From: Lonicera japonica
Lineage: Eukaryota; Streptophyta; Magnoliopsida; Dipsacales; Caprifoliaceae
DNA length: 64,000 nt
Assembly: GCA_021464415.1 (NCBI GenBank)
Contig: CM038470.1
Span: forward strand, 27,429,601-27,493,600
Direction of reading: 5' to 3'
Shown here: positions 63,371 to 64,000 of the stretch, piece after piece
Position numbering within the stretch: the stretch's first letter is position 1
Layout: every line of letters begins with the position of its first letter
The notes under the pieces: generated by a model
Databases searched by the model: none
What the model saw: only the letters and a program-made list of their open reading frames with translations
Told to the model about the DNA's origin: nothing
Position numbers and translations under genes: made by a program

Positions 63371-64000
63371 CTACCAATGAACGAAGTCAGTTAGAACCCC
63401 TTATTTCAGATATGTGAAATGTATATTATTATCTGTTTAATATTATATGTTAAACATTTACGTTCCAAATAGAGACATGTTAGATTTTTAGCTGATAAAA
63501 AAATTTAAAAAAAATAAAGCATGCTTAATTTATTAGCCCACTGAGAATTTGTTTTAATTGGTATGTTAAAAAGTTCTATTGCCGCCTGTGTTGTTTTAAA
63601 CAGACATGTTAACCTGCTGTTATCATTTATATTTATTACTTGATCAACTAGCCAAGTCTAAAATTGGTTAGTGACTCCCTTGAGATTCAAATCGTAAAAG
63701 AATTTAGAAAGCCAAGAAGCCGCCACCTGGCTAAGAACACACACATATAGGAGCATCAATAAGACCGAGACAGTTCTGCTCCACCGCTAGAACTTAGAAA
63801 AGATATAGTAAATCTACACACACCACACAACTAAGTGACATTCGAGCGTGTTACTTTGAACCATGCACTTTAGTTACGTCCCAACCTGCAAACCCTGAAC
63901 CTAAAAACTTTGTATCTAACTTATGCCCACACCACAGGATTGATTGAATAAATTTCCATTGTTAGTTATACAATGTTGTACCCTATCAACCACAGCCCTC
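63371..64000 (-). other. Part of a UPF1 intron
   Basis: This continues upstream of the exon that starts at 63370. I see no reading that matches the preceding helicase segment, so the next exon is beyond the edge and this intron exceeds 630 bases. Confidence 0.6.

Overview
The window is nuclear DNA from a flowering plant, most likely a eudicot. It is AT-rich, its protein genes are split by GT-AG introns, and it is crowded with short plant-type transposable elements (hAT, PIF/Harbinger, Mutator and Stowaway MITEs, Copia, LINE). I cannot name the species from the sequence. Only three protein-coding genes are convincing. Almost all other open frames are short, low in complexity, or lie inside transposons.

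Region by region. (1) 1-5130: non-genic, with one Tourist-like MITE and a G-rich tract. (2) 5209-6705, minus strand: a complete four-exon gene for a BOI/SBP1-type RING E3 ubiquitin ligase, with a CT-rich leader upstream. (3) 7061-38770: a long gene desert holding at least ten TIR or fold-back elements, a decayed Ty1/copia retrotransposon (13360-16460, minus), fragments of LINE RNase H domains, an LTR-like fragment and many microsatellites. (4) 38772-45303: two head-to-tail copies of a ~3 kb non-coding segment, one of which later gained a MITE. (5) 45523-48153, plus: a two-exon gene resembling NOPCHAP1, a chaperone of box C/D snoRNP assembly. It has telo-box and site II motifs upstream and two MITEs in its intron. 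(6) 49000-49860, plus: a broken LINE with an RNase H-like domain. (7) 51214-63370, minus: the last 20 coding exons of UPF1, the RNA helicase of nonsense-mediated decay. The 5' part lies beyond the right edge.

The three genes do not form a functional unit, which is normal for a plant chromosome. The most informative observations are a one-base reading-frame break in a UPF1 exon, the dated insertion history in the tandem duplication, and perfect target-site duplications around several MITEs, three of them in gene introns. I found no sign of a new biological system, operon-like cluster, CRISPR array or defence island.
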